The notes: generated by a model from the letters alone, not told the origin. DNA of 64,000 nucleotides from Silvibacterium dinghuense (GCF_004123295.1 NZ_SDMK01000002.1:558001-622000), one strand, 5' to 3'; numbered from the stretch's first letter, positions 1 to 12,102 are shown. Made by a program: numbers and translations.

Positions 1-522
1 CCCGTCAAGCGCGCCGTCGACGTCGTGAAAGTCTTCACCGAAGTTGTAAAGCAGGTACCAGCAAAGCTGCTGATGGTCGGCGACGGTCCCGACCGCTCGC
101 AGGCCGAATGGCTCGCCCGCCGCGCGGGCATCCAGGATCGCATCCACTTCATGGGCAAACAGGCCAGCGTCAACGACCTGCTCCCGCTCGCCGATCTCAT
201 GGTCATGCCCAGCGAGATGGAGTCCTTCGGCCTCGCCGCTCTCGAGGCCATGGCCTGCCGCGTCGTACCTATCGCAACCGCTGTGGGTGGCGTGCCCGAG
301 CTCGTGCAGGATGGCGAGAACGGCCGCCTCTTCGACGTCGGCGACATCGACGGCATGGCCAGCGCAGCAATCGATCTGCTCAGCGACGATACCAAATACG
401 CGGCCATGGCTGCTGCTGCCCGCAAAACCGCGCAGCAGCGTTACTGTGCTTCGAAGATCATTCCGCTCTACGAGAAGTACTACGAGCGCGTCGTGGAGCG
501 TGCGGCCGGCGTCACGATCTGA
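1..522 (+). CDS. bshA: GT4 glycosyltransferase, BshA-like, C-terminal part (5' end outside window)
   Basis: The reading frame is open from base 1, so the gene starts upstream of the window and only the last 173 residues are seen. They form the C-terminal Rossmann half of a GT-B (GT4) glycosyltransferase: the opening PVKR..D, then LLMVGDGP, a PSEMESFGLAALEAMAC block carrying the nucleotide-sugar-binding Glu residues, and GGVPELV. The PVKR opening and the ESFGLAALEAMAC block are typical of BshA, which joins N-acetylglucosamine from UDP-GlcNAc to L-malate in the first step of bacillithiol synthesis. Family is secure; the BshA assignment is inferred from these motifs and could be another GT4 enzyme. 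The last 43 bases overlap the 3' end of the convergent kinase gene. Confidence 0.75.
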   Translation, partial: PVKRAVDVVKVFTEVVKQVPAKLLMVGDGPDRSQAEWLARRAGIQDRIHFMGKQASVNDLLPLADLMVMPSEMESFGLAALEAMACRVVPIATAVGGVPELVQDGENGRLFDVGDIDGMASAAIDLLSDDTKYAAMAAAARKTAQQRYCASKIIPLYEKYYERVVERAAGVTI

Positions 523-1826
523 GCCTCGTCCCCCTCACCACCCACCGGCACAATCACCGTGACCTTTGTGCCGCGCCCCGGCCGACTGGTTACGTCGAAG
601 AGCGCCGCGCCTCCGTACAGCACCTCCAGCCGCTCGCGCACATTCTTCATGCCGATGCCGGTACCGCGGAGCACGCCGCTTGAATGCGAGCGGCCCGGTG
701 CAATCCCCACGCCATCGTCTTCCACCTCGATAATCATGCGCTCGCCTTCGAGCCGGCTGCGAAGCGTGATCGTACCGCCTCCGATGCGCGGCTCCAGCCC
801 ATGCTTGATGCTGTTCTCCACCAGCGGCTGCAGCAGCATGCTCGGCACCGGGTAATCCAGCGTGCGCGCATCGATCTCCTTCACCACTTTCAGCTTGTCC
901 GCGCCAAAGCGAACCACCTCGATGCCGAGATAGTCCTCGGTAAAACTCAGCTCCTCGCGCAGCAGAATGTAGGAGTCGTGATCCTTGAGCAGAGCCCGCA
1001 GAATATTCGCCAGCTTCACGATCAGCTCCCGCGCTTGCTCGGGACGGAAGCGCACCAGCGAAGCAATCGAGTTCAGCGTATTGAAGAGAAAGTGCGGATT
1101 GATCTGCCGCTGCAGCGCGTCCAGCCTCGCCTCCAGCACCAGCCGCTTCTGCTCCTCGAGTGACCGCTCGGTACGAATCGCATTCCAAACCTTCAACGGA
1201 ATGCCGACGACCACCGGCGCAACAAACCAGATCGCCAGCCGTGGGCCCCAGGAGCTCGGATGCAGTGAAAATAGCCACCGCGGATAGGCACGGTGAATCC
1301 ACTCCCGACATATCTCCATGCCGACGATCAAAAACATCAGGAGAATCTGGCGATCGAAGCGTGGCTTGCGCAGGTTGCGCCTGATCCAGCGATAGATGCT
1401 CAGGTCCACAAACGGCGAAAAGGACCAGACCTCTTCTTCCTCGGCAAACTTTCCGAAGAGCCCGGCCGTCAGGCCAACGGCCAGGTTAAAGGGCAACGCC
1501 AGATATTCGTGATGAAGCAGTGCCGGCAAGGCCAGAAAACCACCGCCAACCAGCGCAGCGAAAGGCCCAAAGAGAATGCCGAGGATGACCGTAGCTTCGA
1601 ACGAGAGATCCGCAGCCAGAAAATTTGGCACGGTGAACCGCATCCACACACCAAGCCCGAGCGGAATACAGATGAACGCCAACAAGCCAAGAACCTGTGC
1701 CGGACGGCGGCGGCTGGCAAAGAGCAGATTCTGGAAGGTACGCGAGCGTGCGAGGGCGCTCGAAACCGCGGCGGCAACGCCCAGCTTGACCAGCAGCGTG
1801 ATAAAGATAAGCCGCGACTCGTTCAC
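480..1826 (-). CDS. LytS/YpdA-type sensor histidine kinase
   Basis: 448-residue membrane histidine kinase. The N-terminal ~210 residues hold several hydrophobic segments and the Gly/Ala-rich stretch GILFGPFAALVGGG of the 5TM-LYT sensor domain. A coiled coil (about 218-238) leads to the His_kinase box INPHFLFNTLNSI (about 241-253), with the phospho-acceptor His, and then an HATPase_c domain with LQPLVENSIKHG (N box) and DDGVGI and GTGIGMKNVRERL (G boxes). Such kinases normally signal to LytTR-type response regulators; none is present in the window. The start codon is GTG, with TAGAGT six bases upstream and no clear Shine-Dalgarno sequence. It diverges from ribA, and its 3' end overlaps the bshA-like gene by 43 bp. 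Confidence 0.9.
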   Translation of the reverse strand: MNESRLIFITLLVKLGVAAAVSSALARSRTFQNLLFASRRRPAQVLGLLAFICIPLGLGVWMRFTVPNFLAADLSFEATVILGILFGPFAALVGGGFLALPALLHHEYLALPFNLAVGLTAGLFGKFAEEEEVWSFSPFVDLSIYRWIRRNLRKPRFDRQILLMFLIVGMEICREWIHRAYPRWLFSLHPSSWGPRLAIWFVAPVVVGIPLKVWNAIRTERSLEEQKRLVLEARLDALQRQINPHFLFNTLNSIASLVRFRPEQARELIVKLANILRALLKDHDSYILLREELSFTEDYLGIEVVRFGADKLKVVKEIDARTLDYPVPSMLLQPLVENSIKHGLEPRIGGGTITLRSRLEGERMIIEVEDDGVGIAPGRSHSSGVLRGTGIGMKNVRERLEVLYGGAALFDVTSRPGRGTKVTVIVPVGGEGDEAQIVTPAARSTTRS

Positions 1827-1832
1827 TTCTTT

Positions 1833-1838
1833 ACTCTA
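1833..1838 (-). promoter_or_regulatory. -10-like TAGAGT, leaderless-type, for the LytS-like kinase
   Basis: On the minus strand TAGAGT is followed by six bases and then the GTG start at 1826. The spacing equals the usual -10 to transcription-start distance, so the transcript could begin at the start codon. Weak hexamer match (4 of 6 to TATAAT). Confidence 0.4.
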
Positions 1839-1887
1839 ACGCCAGATGCCGGAAATGCCCCCGAATCGATCCCCAGGGAGCCGCATC

Positions 1888-1893
1888 TATAAT
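1888..1893 (+). promoter_or_regulatory. -10 TATAAT, leaderless-type, for ribA
   Basis: A perfect TATAAT ends six bases before the ATG at 1900. No Shine-Dalgarno sequence and no good -35 hexamer are visible. Transcription would be expected to start at or next to the A of the ATG, giving a leaderless mRNA; this also supports ATG 1900 over the upstream ATG at 1846. Confidence 0.6.
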
Positions 1894-1899
1894 GTATCT

Positions 1900-2553
1900 A
1901 TGCCGTTGCAGAATGTTCGAAAGGTTGCGGACGCGGACTTCCCTTCCCGCTGGGGTCATTTCCGCATCCTGGGATTTGAAGGGGACGTCGTCTCTCCTGA
2001 GCCTTGCCGAGAAGGCACAACGGCACCGGCTCTTCGTGTCGAGGCAGCAGTGGCGCTGGTCATGGGCGACATTCACGCCGCTCCGCCGATCGTCCGCATT
2101 CATTCGCAGTGCCTCACCGGCGATGTCTTTCATTCGCTGCGCTGCGATTGCCGCCAGCAGCTCGAGCTTGCGCTCTCGACGATCACCGAAGCCGGCACTG
2201 GCATCCTGCTCTACGAGCAGCAGGAAGGCCGCGGCATCGGCCTTATGGCCAAGCTCAAGGCCTATGAATTGCAGGATCAGGGTCTGGATACCATCGAAGC
2301 GAACGTCCAGCTCGGCTATAAAGCGGACTGCCGCGAATTCGAACTCCCCGCCGAAATCCTCAAGAAGCTGGGCATCAATGCCGTCCGGCTCATGACCAAT
2401 AATCCGGAAAAAGTCGCAGCTCTCGAGTCGGCCGGCATCCAGGTCGTCGAGCGCATCTCAGCCGAGATCGAGCCGGAGAAGACCTTCGAGCGTTACCTCC
2501 AGGTCAAGCGCGACAAGATGGGCCATCTCATCGCCCCGCAACCGGTCAAGTAA
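1900..2553 (+). CDS. ribA: GTP cyclohydrolase II (standalone)
   Basis: 217-residue GTP cyclohydrolase II, which opens GTP to 2,5-diamino-6-ribosylamino-pyrimidinone phosphate in the first committed step of riboflavin synthesis. Zinc ligands C71, C82 and C84 lie in SQCLTGDVFHSLRCDC. The substrate loop QQEGRGIGL (108-115) and the catalytic Asp/Arg pair in KADCREF (D143, R145) are intact, followed by TNNPEK. The frame stays open upstream to an ATG at 1846, but those 18 residues are not family-like and a perfect -10 box sits between the two ATGs, so the start at 1900 is preferred. A second, degenerate copy of this domain is in ribBA at 46833-47996, so this gene is probably the functional source of the activity. 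Confidence 0.93.
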   Translation: MPLQNVRKVADADFPSRWGHFRILGFEGDVVSPEPCREGTTAPALRVEAAVALVMGDIHAAPPIVRIHSQCLTGDVFHSLRCDCRQQLELALSTITEAGTGILLYEQQEGRGIGLMAKLKAYELQDQGLDTIEANVQLGYKADCREFELPAEILKKLGINAVRLMTNNPEKVAALESAGIQVVERISAEIEPEKTFERYLQVKRDKMGHLIAPQPVK

Positions 2554-2608
2554 CCACCGCCATTACAAATTCAGCCCCGCCCGGATCTGCACAGCGTGCA
2601 GCGGTCCT

Positions 2609-3655
2609 TCAGCTTTCCGGCGAAGGATTGGGAGCAGGGCTTTCCGTTTTTTCTGGCAATGGCTCTGCTGGGGCTGTCGCCTGGGGAGCCGGCGCAATGC
2701 CGCCAATCTGCACCAGCGGCGGCGCAGCAGGCTGCGCTGTCCCCATGGCAGCCTCGTGCTGGCGTTTTGTCATAGCATCCAGATCCACCGGGAACCCACC
2801 GGGCACAATCACCGGCTGCGCATAACGGAACTTCAGCTCGGAGGTCGTAACCGTCAGAACAATCAGCAATGCGAACATTACCAGCACGCAGATGGCGCTG
2901 CCCTCCGGACCATAATCGCCGCCGGTAAGCCATGCCGGACCGATGGTATTGCTCAGGATCACCGGCGAAAAATTCGTCAGCCCGCTGATGGGCAGCCCAA
3001 ACAGGATGCCCATCGAGACATTCCATCCCAGATGAAAGCCCCAGCCCACCCAGAGCGCGCGTGTGCGCAGCCATGCCAGCGAAAGCAGGCAGCCGGCAAG
3101 AAACGTCACAAAGGTGCTGGCCGCTGTCGATCCAGGATTGCCAAGGTGAATCAAGGCAAACAGGGCTGAGAGCACGATCGTGGCCGGCACCGGGCCAAAG
3201 GCCTCAATCAGTCGCTGAAAAGGATAACCGCGAAAGGCGACTTCCTCGGCCAGCGCAGCAATGGCGAGAATAGCCACATCGAGCACCAGCAGCGGAATCT
3301 GCGCCCAGCCCGTAAAGAACGTAATGACAAGACCGCCGGCGAGCGCAATCGGCAGCACGCACGCCACCATGCCGCCCCAGCCGAGCGCCGCACCGAGACC
3401 TACCTCGCGCCGCCAGCCGCTGCGCAAAGCCAGCCCCATGAGCTTGATCGGTGTACGCTGGCTCTGCCCGGCATAGGCCATCCCTGCATAACCCGCAATC
3501 AGCAGGAAGAGCAGCACGATGCGGTTCACCAGTTCGAGCCATACGCCCGAACTCAGGCCGAGAGCCACACGCTGCGCGATCTCACGCGCTACATAGAAGT
3601 AGCAAACGCCGATCAGAAACCACAAAAACGAGCGGAAACGTGAGCGCTGGTTCAT
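2609..3655 (-). CDS. CPBP-family intramembrane glutamic endopeptidase
   Basis: 348-residue polytopic membrane protein with about eight hydrophobic segments. It carries the CPBP (CAAX protease and bacteriocin-processing, Abi) motifs in order: EEVAFRG with the paired Glu and the Arg, then an HLGNPGS motif and HLGWNVSMG, supplying the membrane-embedded catalytic Glu and His residues. Family members cleave prenylated or other membrane substrates; the substrate here is unknown. The C-terminal ~50 residues are Pro/Ala-rich and low-complexity (APAPQATAPAEP), probably a disordered tail. The ATG is preceded by a GAGAGGTGG Shine-Dalgarno-like stretch. It is separated by about 70 bp from accA upstream and may be read through from it. 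Confidence 0.85.
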   Translation of the reverse strand: MNQRSRFRSFLWFLIGVCYFYVAREIAQRVALGLSSGVWLELVNRIVLLFLLIAGYAGMAYAGQSQRTPIKLMGLALRSGWRREVGLGAALGWGGMVACVLPIALAGGLVITFFTGWAQIPLLVLDVAILAIAALAEEVAFRGYPFQRLIEAFGPVPATIVLSALFALIHLGNPGSTAASTFVTFLAGCLLSLAWLRTRALWVGWGFHLGWNVSMGILFGLPISGLTNFSPVILSNTIGPAWLTGGDYGPEGSAICVLVMFALLIVLTVTTSELKFRYAQPVIVPGGFPVDLDAMTKRQHEAAMGTAQPAAPPLVQIGGIAPAPQATAPAEPLPEKTESPAPNPSPES

Positions 3656-3725
3656 ACCACCTCTCGGCAGTCCTCACCGCGCTCTGGCACGCATACGATC
3701 TGCCGGAACGTGAAGACGAAAGGCA

Positions 3726-4682
3726 TCAGGCGGTATAGAACTGCGCGATGTTGCGGAATTTTTCGTAGCGCTGATTCAGCAACTCATCGGTCGAGAGCGC
3801 CTTCAGCTCATTCAGATGCCAGCGCAGCTTCTCTGCCAGCAGTTGCGCCGCTGCCTCCGGATCCTCATGCGCGCCTTTACCCGGCTCCGGAACGATATCG
3901 TCCACGCAACCCAGTTCGTGGATATCCTCCGCCGTCGCCTTCAGCGCCGCTGCCGCCTGCGCGCGCTTTGAGGCATCACGCCACATAATCGACGCACAGG
4001 CCTCGGGTGAGATCACCGAATAAATCGCCTTCTCCAAAATCAACACACGGTCGGAGACCGCCAGCGCCAACGCACCGCCGGAACCACCCTCTCCCGTCAC
4101 CGTCGCAATCGTCGGAACCCGCAGCCGCGCCATCTCGCGCAGGTTGCGGGCAATCGCCTCGCTCTGGCCGCGTTCTTCCGCGCCCAGCCCGGGATTCGCG
4201 CCCATCAGGTCGATAAACGTGAAGATCGGGCGGTTGAACTTCTCCGCCAGCTTCATCGCGCGCAGTGCTTTGCGATAACCTTCCGGATCCGGCATGCCGA
4301 ACTTACGAAGCACTTTCTCCTTCGTCGTCCGGCCCTTGAGGTTGCAGATAACCATCACCTCTTCGCCCTCGAAACGGGCAAAGCCGCACAGCATCGCCGG
4401 ATCGTCACCGAAGTTACGATCGCCGTGAATCTCGCTGAAATCAGTAAAAATCTGTTCGATGAATTTCATCGGATCGGGGCGCTGCGGATGCCGCGCCAAT
4501 TCAGTCTTGGTCCATGCAGCGGGGACGGTTTCAACGCCGGAAGTAAGGTGCGGTGCAGTGCCTTGAGCGTGATCAGTCATAAATACAGTTGCGGCATTGC
4601 CGGAAAATTCACCGGCTCGCGTCGCTCTCCCGATTGTAGAGATGCCGGCGGTGCAATACAAACCCGCCGGCCCCTTATGCAT
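3726..4682 (-). CDS. accA: Acetyl-CoA carboxylase carboxyltransferase subunit alpha
   Basis: The alpha half of the biotin carboxyl-carrier:acetyl-CoA carboxyltransferase, which makes malonyl-CoA with AccD (not in the window). Family blocks visible: LARHPQRP, HGDRNFGDD, LKGRTTKEK, FGMPDPEGYRKALR, GAEERGQSEAIARNLREM, GEGGSGGALA, YSVISPEACASI. It lies just downstream of dnaE, an arrangement also known in E. coli. The ATG at 4682 has GGGGAT upstream and gives 318 residues, close to the E. coli length, but the first ~34 residues do not resemble AccA; ATG 4580 (284 residues) is the alternative. Odd: the normally near-invariant TPGAYPG loop reads LMGANPG, and the usual N-terminal helix is not recognisable. 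Confidence 0.9.
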   Translation of the reverse strand: MHKGPAGLYCTAGISTIGRATRAGEFSGNAATVFMTDHAQGTAPHLTSGVETVPAAWTKTELARHPQRPDPMKFIEQIFTDFSEIHGDRNFGDDPAMLCGFARFEGEEVMVICNLKGRTTKEKVLRKFGMPDPEGYRKALRAMKLAEKFNRPIFTFIDLMGANPGLGAEERGQSEAIARNLREMARLRVPTIATVTGEGGSGGALALAVSDRVLILEKAIYSVISPEACASIMWRDASKRAQAAAALKATAEDIHELGCVDDIVPEPGKGAHEDPEAAAQLLAEKLRWHLNELKALSTDELLNQRYEKFRNIAQFYTA

Positions 4683-4691
4683 GTCATCCCC

Positions 4692-8207
<3,516 letters not shown>

Positions 8208-8293
8208 GATTCTTCCTCGATTCTATTCCTCATGGCTCGCCGTATCCGCATAGGCATTGCATGTTACGGCTGAGGAAAACCCGGTACAAAATC

Positions 8294-9772
8294 TCAGTCA
8301 CGCACAGGCTCTTCTGTAGACGCGCCCTGCCCATCGGCAGGCAGCCACAGGGTAAAAATAGCGCCGCCGCCGGGCCGGTTGCCCATCGTCACCCCGCCGC
8401 CATGCGCGATCATGATGGCCTTCACAATCGCCAACCCCATGCCAGTGCCCGATGTACCCGGCTTCTGGTTTCGCCCCCGGAAAAACTTGTCGAAAATATA
8501 CGGCTGATCCGCCTCATCGATTCCGGGCCCCCGGTCTTCGAGGCTCACCATCAGCCGGTAGTCCTCAACGCGTGCCCAGATGCGCAGGGATGAGGCATCC
8601 GGCGAATAACGTGCCGCATTTTCGATCAGATGCCGCAGCACCCGCCGCACCAACTCGCGATCCAGCAGCACCCGCGGCAGGTTATCCGGAATCTCCACTG
8701 TGACTGCGCGGTTGCCCAGCGGGCCGCGCGCCTCTTCAAGCGCCATCGCCACCAGATCGGCAATTTTCTCGGGCTTCGGCTTTACCTGAATACCCTGCGC
8801 ATCCAGCTGGGCCATCTCCACGGCACGGCCGATCAGCAGGTCCAGCCGCGCCGACTCCTCTTCGATCACCGCGTACATTTCCGAACGCCCTTCGTTCGGC
8901 AGATTCGGGTGGCTGAGCAGTGTCGATGCCGCCGCGCGGATCGAGGTCAGCGGCGTACGCAGATCGTGTGTCACAGAATCGAGCAGCGCCGAACGCAGCC
9001 GTTCGCTCTCGCGTGCAGCCTCCACGTGCGTACTTTGTTCGATGGTGGCCGCGCGCTCCAGTGCAATGGCCACCAGCGCGCCGATAGCCTCGAGCTGTAC
9101 ATGCGAAGCGCTGCTGCCCAGCACGGCCAGAGCCCCCACCGAGCGCATGCCGAACATCAGCGGCACCACCTGCGCGCCATCAATCGCGCGCGCCCCCGTC
9201 TCGAGTGCCAGGGCCGCTTTGCGCAACTCCGCTGCCGGAAGCAGCACAGCCTCAGGGTCCGAGTAGTGTGCCGCGTCATGATCCCGCACATAAAGCGCCA
9301 CGGCCCGAAAACCAAAAATCGTCGCCGCAATCGACGGTGCCTGTCTTGCCAGCGAACGGAAATCATCCTGCAGCATCAATTGCTGACTGAAGCCGTAGAG
9401 CTGCTCCACTTCCTGCCGCCGCGCCTCCGAGATACGCGTCTGCTGCCGAGCCGTATCCGAGAGATGACTCACCAGGATGCCCACAGAGAGAAACGCGCCC
9501 AGGGCAATCCAGTTCTGCGGATCGTGAATCGTGAAGGTCCCGATCGGAGGCAGAAAGTAGAAGTTATAGAGCAGCGCGCACAACACCGAGAGATAGATCG
9601 AATGAACGATTCGGAAGCGTGATGCAGTCAACAGCACCAGCACCAGGAAGGTGAGTGCCGCGGTGGTCTGGTTGATTTCTGCAAGGTAGCGGCAAACCAG
9701 CGCCACAGCCACCGCCGCTGCGGTGATGCCCAGGAACGAAACCAGCTCACGGCGCACGCTCTGTCGATCCAT
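8294..9772 (-). CDS. kdpD: KdpD-like sensor histidine kinase lacking the N-terminal KdpD/Usp module
   Basis: 492 residues from ATG 9772; the frame continues upstream but the extension is not family-like. Order: four closely spaced hydrophobic segments (about 10-105) of the DUF4118 type of KdpD, a GAF-like domain (about 130-280), HisKA with SVTHDLRTPLTS (phospho-acceptor His), and HATPase_c with LIENAARYSP, EDRGPGI and GTGMGLAIVK. E. coli KdpD has about 400 further N-terminal residues (KdpD and Usp domains, binding ATP and c-di-AMP) that are absent here. It is transcribed away from kdpE over a 58-bp gap, so it is very likely the KdpE partner. Its input must come from the membrane or GAF part. 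Gene symbol given by context and C-terminal similarity. Confidence 0.85.
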   Translation of the reverse strand: MDRQSVRRELVSFLGITAAAVAVALVCRYLAEINQTTAALTFLVLVLLTASRFRIVHSIYLSVLCALLYNFYFLPPIGTFTIHDPQNWIALGAFLSVGILVSHLSDTARQQTRISEARRQEVEQLYGFSQQLMLQDDFRSLARQAPSIAATIFGFRAVALYVRDHDAAHYSDPEAVLLPAAELRKAALALETGARAIDGAQVVPLMFGMRSVGALAVLGSSASHVQLEAIGALVAIALERAATIEQSTHVEAARESERLRSALLDSVTHDLRTPLTSIRAAASTLLSHPNLPNEGRSEMYAVIEEESARLDLLIGRAVEMAQLDAQGIQVKPKPEKIADLVAMALEEARGPLGNRAVTVEIPDNLPRVLLDRELVRRVLRHLIENAARYSPDASSLRIWARVEDYRLMVSLEDRGPGIDEADQPYIFDKFFRGRNQKPGTSGTGMGLAIVKAIMIAHGGGVTMGNRPGGGAIFTLWLPADGQGASTEEPVRD

Positions 9773-9830
9773 ACTCGCGTCGATGATACAGTCAGGAACG
9801 ATGGGCCCCAAGCGGCGCCCTGGTAAAACC

Positions 9831-10520
9831 ATGGCTGAACGAGTTCTTGTCGTCGACGACGAAGCGCAGATCACTCGCGTACTGCGCACCGCACTCTCCG
9901 CACAAAACTATGATGTCCGCACCGCAAACGACCCCGAAGAGGCACTGCATCTCTTCGAAGAGTGGGCGCCGGACCTGATCATCACCGATCTCATGATGCC
10001 CGGCATGACCGGCGTCGAGCTCTGCCGCGCCATCCGCACCCGCAGCAAGGTGCCTATCCTCGTGCTTTCGGTCCGCGAACAGGAACGCTCCAAAGTCGAA
10101 GCGCTCGATGCCGGAGCGGATGACTATGTCACCAAGCCCTTCAGCATCCAGGAACTGATGGCCCGCGTCCGCGCGCACCTGCGCCGCGCCCCGGAACGAG
10201 TCACCGATGCCCCCGTCACGGTCGGTGACTTTATCGTCGACATCGCGGCCCACGCAGTCACCGTTGCAGGCCGCTCTGTGCACCTCACCCCCAAGGAATT
10301 CGACCTGCTGCTGCTCTTCGCCCGCAATGCCGGCAAGGTGCTCACCCACCGCGCACTGCTGACTGCCGTCTGGGGTGCGCAATCTGCGCAACAGCCTGAA
10401 TACCTGCGCGTATTTGTCGGCCAGCTGCGCAAGAAACTGCAAGGGGATAGCGGCAAGGAATACATTCAGACCGAGCCCTGGGTGGGCTATCGCTTCCTCC
10501 CTGACGGAGGCACCGAATAG
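9831..10520 (+). CDS. kdpE: Response regulator KdpE (OmpR family)
   Basis: 229 residues. The receiver domain (1-120) has the acidic pair in VVDDE, phospho-acceptor Asp in LIITDLMMP, and the conserved Lys in YVTKPF. The OmpR-type winged-helix domain (about 130-225) shows HLTPKEFDLLLLFARNAGKVLTHRALL and YLRVFVGQLRKKL, typical of KdpE. The start at ATG 9831 (MAERVLVVDD) was chosen because the receiver fold begins immediately; the open frame upstream is filler. It heads the run to the porin and kdp genes on the same strand and is expected to activate them when potassium is limiting. Confidence 0.93.
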   Translation: MAERVLVVDDEAQITRVLRTALSAQNYDVRTANDPEEALHLFEEWAPDLIITDLMMPGMTGVELCRAIRTRSKVPILVLSVREQERSKVEALDAGADDYVTKPFSIQELMARVRAHLRRAPERVTDAPVTVGDFIVDIAAHAVTVAGRSVHLTPKEFDLLLLFARNAGKVLTHRALLTAVWGAQSAQQPEYLRVFVGQLRKKLQGDSGKEYIQTEPWVGYRFLPDGGTE

Positions 10521-10603
10521 CACCCATTACGACTTCCTTATAAATCCCTTACGAGGTGCTTAGCGTCCTGCTTGTTTACTGAGTTTTAGTCGATGATCTC
10601 AGT

Positions 10604-12073
10604 ATGACAACCCTGCGTGACACCTCGAAGTTTCTGATTCTGATCGGTCTGCTCCTCCTGGCATTGCCTCTCGTCGCACAAGGCTCTGCGGCGTCCAATT
10701 CGCAGCAGCCTCCAGCAAATGACGGCGAAGTGCAGCAGCTGCGCGATACCGTCAAGCTTCTTGAGCAGCGCGTCAGCGCGCTCGAAGCTGAGATCGGTCG
10801 GCAATCCCACGCCGACTCGGCCACTGCCACCACAGAAGCCTCGAGCCTGACCGCGGCCACCAAGGAACTTTCCCCCACCCCGCCGTCCGCAACGCTTCCC
10901 GCGCCGGCTTCGCCCCCGGCAGCCGCGGTATCGATCCTCCCCACGCAGCTTCCCGGCGGCGCCACGCTCGGGTATGACATCGACGGCTACTACGAGTACG
11001 ACTTCAACCATCCCATCGGCCGCGTCGACTACCTCCGTGCCTACGATGTCCTGAGCAACGCCTTCAGTCTGAACCAGGCCGGAATCGTCTTCGACCTCGA
11101 TCCCGATGTCTCCCATGGCCGCCGCTACGGCGCGCGCCTCGACCTGCAGTTCGGCCAGGCGACTGAAACCAGCCAGGGCAACCCTGAAAATGAACCCCGC
11201 CCCGATATCTACCGGAATATTTTCCAGGCTTATGGCACCTATGTCGTCCCCGTCGGTTCGGGTCTAAATGTGGACTTCGGCAAGTGGGCCAGCTCGCTGG
11301 GCGCCGAAGGCAATTACACCAAGGACCAGCTGAACTACACCCGGTCTTTCTTCTTCAACTATCTGCCCTTCTATCACATGGGCATACGCACTTCGTACAA
11401 GGTCAACAGCTGGCTTACCGCCAACTACTGGATCGTGAACGGCACCAACCAGACCGAGCCCACGAACTCCTTCAAGGACGAGCTCTTCGGCTTCAACCTT
11501 CAACCCGCAAAGAGCGTCGCCTGGACGATCAACTATTACCTCGGGCAAGACCATCCCGACGTAACTACATCCACCGGCTGCACCACGCCGGTACAACCCG
11601 GCCTCTGCTTCACTCCGATCTCACCGGCGCCCGACGGCAAGCTTCATATCTTCGACAGCTATGCCACCTGGACCGTGAACCCGCGCCTCTCATTCACCGG
11701 CGAAGGCGACTACGTCATCGAACGCGAGTGGGCCAACGCCGCTCCCGGCGAATCTTCCGCGCCCTCGCATGTGGATGGCGGCGCCGCCTATGTGCATTTC
11801 CAATGGACGCCCCGCACCGCGCTCACCGCACGCACGGAATATCTCTCCGACCGTGGCGGTCTCTTCAGCGGCACGACGCAGGCGCTCAAGGAAGGCACCT
11901 TCACCTACGAATACAAGCTTGCTGACAATCTGCTGGCACGCATGGAATACCGTCGCGACTGGACAAACGTGCCTTTCTTTTTAACCGACAAAACAGGACT
12001 GCTCTCCGATCACCAGACCACCGCCACGCTCGGCCTTGTCTGGTGGTACGGAGGACGGCAAGGCGCCTGGTAA
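10604..12073 (+). CDS. Outer-membrane beta-barrel porin (BBP2/OmpL-like) in the kdp operon
   Basis: 489 residues. A signal peptide (hydrophobic core LILIGLLLLALPLVAQG) is followed by a short coiled coil (about 45-65, EVQQLRDTVKLLEQRVSALE), a Pro/Ala/Thr-rich spacer and then a long region of alternating aromatic and polar residues ending in ATLGLVWWYGGRQ, typical of a porin barrel. The middle part (DGYYEYDFN, NQAGIVFDLD, VDFGKWASSLGAE, YTRSFFFNYLPFYHMGIR) matches the putative beta-barrel porin-2 family. It begins 83 bp after kdpE and ends 29 bp before the micro-ORF leading kdpF, so it is most likely part of the kdp transcription unit and may let potassium across the outer membrane. Substrate specificity is inferred from context only. 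Confidence 0.85.
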   Translation: MTTLRDTSKFLILIGLLLLALPLVAQGSAASNSQQPPANDGEVQQLRDTVKLLEQRVSALEAEIGRQSHADSATATTEASSLTAATKELSPTPPSATLPAPASPPAAAVSILPTQLPGGATLGYDIDGYYEYDFNHPIGRVDYLRAYDVLSNAFSLNQAGIVFDLDPDVSHGRRYGARLDLQFGQATETSQGNPENEPRPDIYRNIFQAYGTYVVPVGSGLNVDFGKWASSLGAEGNYTKDQLNYTRSFFFNYLPFYHMGIRTSYKVNSWLTANYWIVNGTNQTEPTNSFKDELFGFNLQPAKSVAWTINYYLGQDHPDVTTSTGCTTPVQPGLCFTPISPAPDGKLHIFDSYATWTVNPRLSFTGEGDYVIEREWANAAPGESSAPSHVDGGAAYVHFQWTPRTALTARTEYLSDRGGLFSGTTQALKEGTFTYEYKLADNLLARMEYRRDWTNVPFFLTDKTGLLSDHQTTATLGLVWWYGGRQGAW

Positions 12074-12102
12074 CAAGCCCTCGTACTACGCAAGGAGCAA
12101 TT

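Noticed and set aside
1846-1899. ATG 1846 as the ribA start
   Set aside because: The 18 added residues are not GTP-cyclohydrolase-like and contain the -10 box TATAAT in the DNA.
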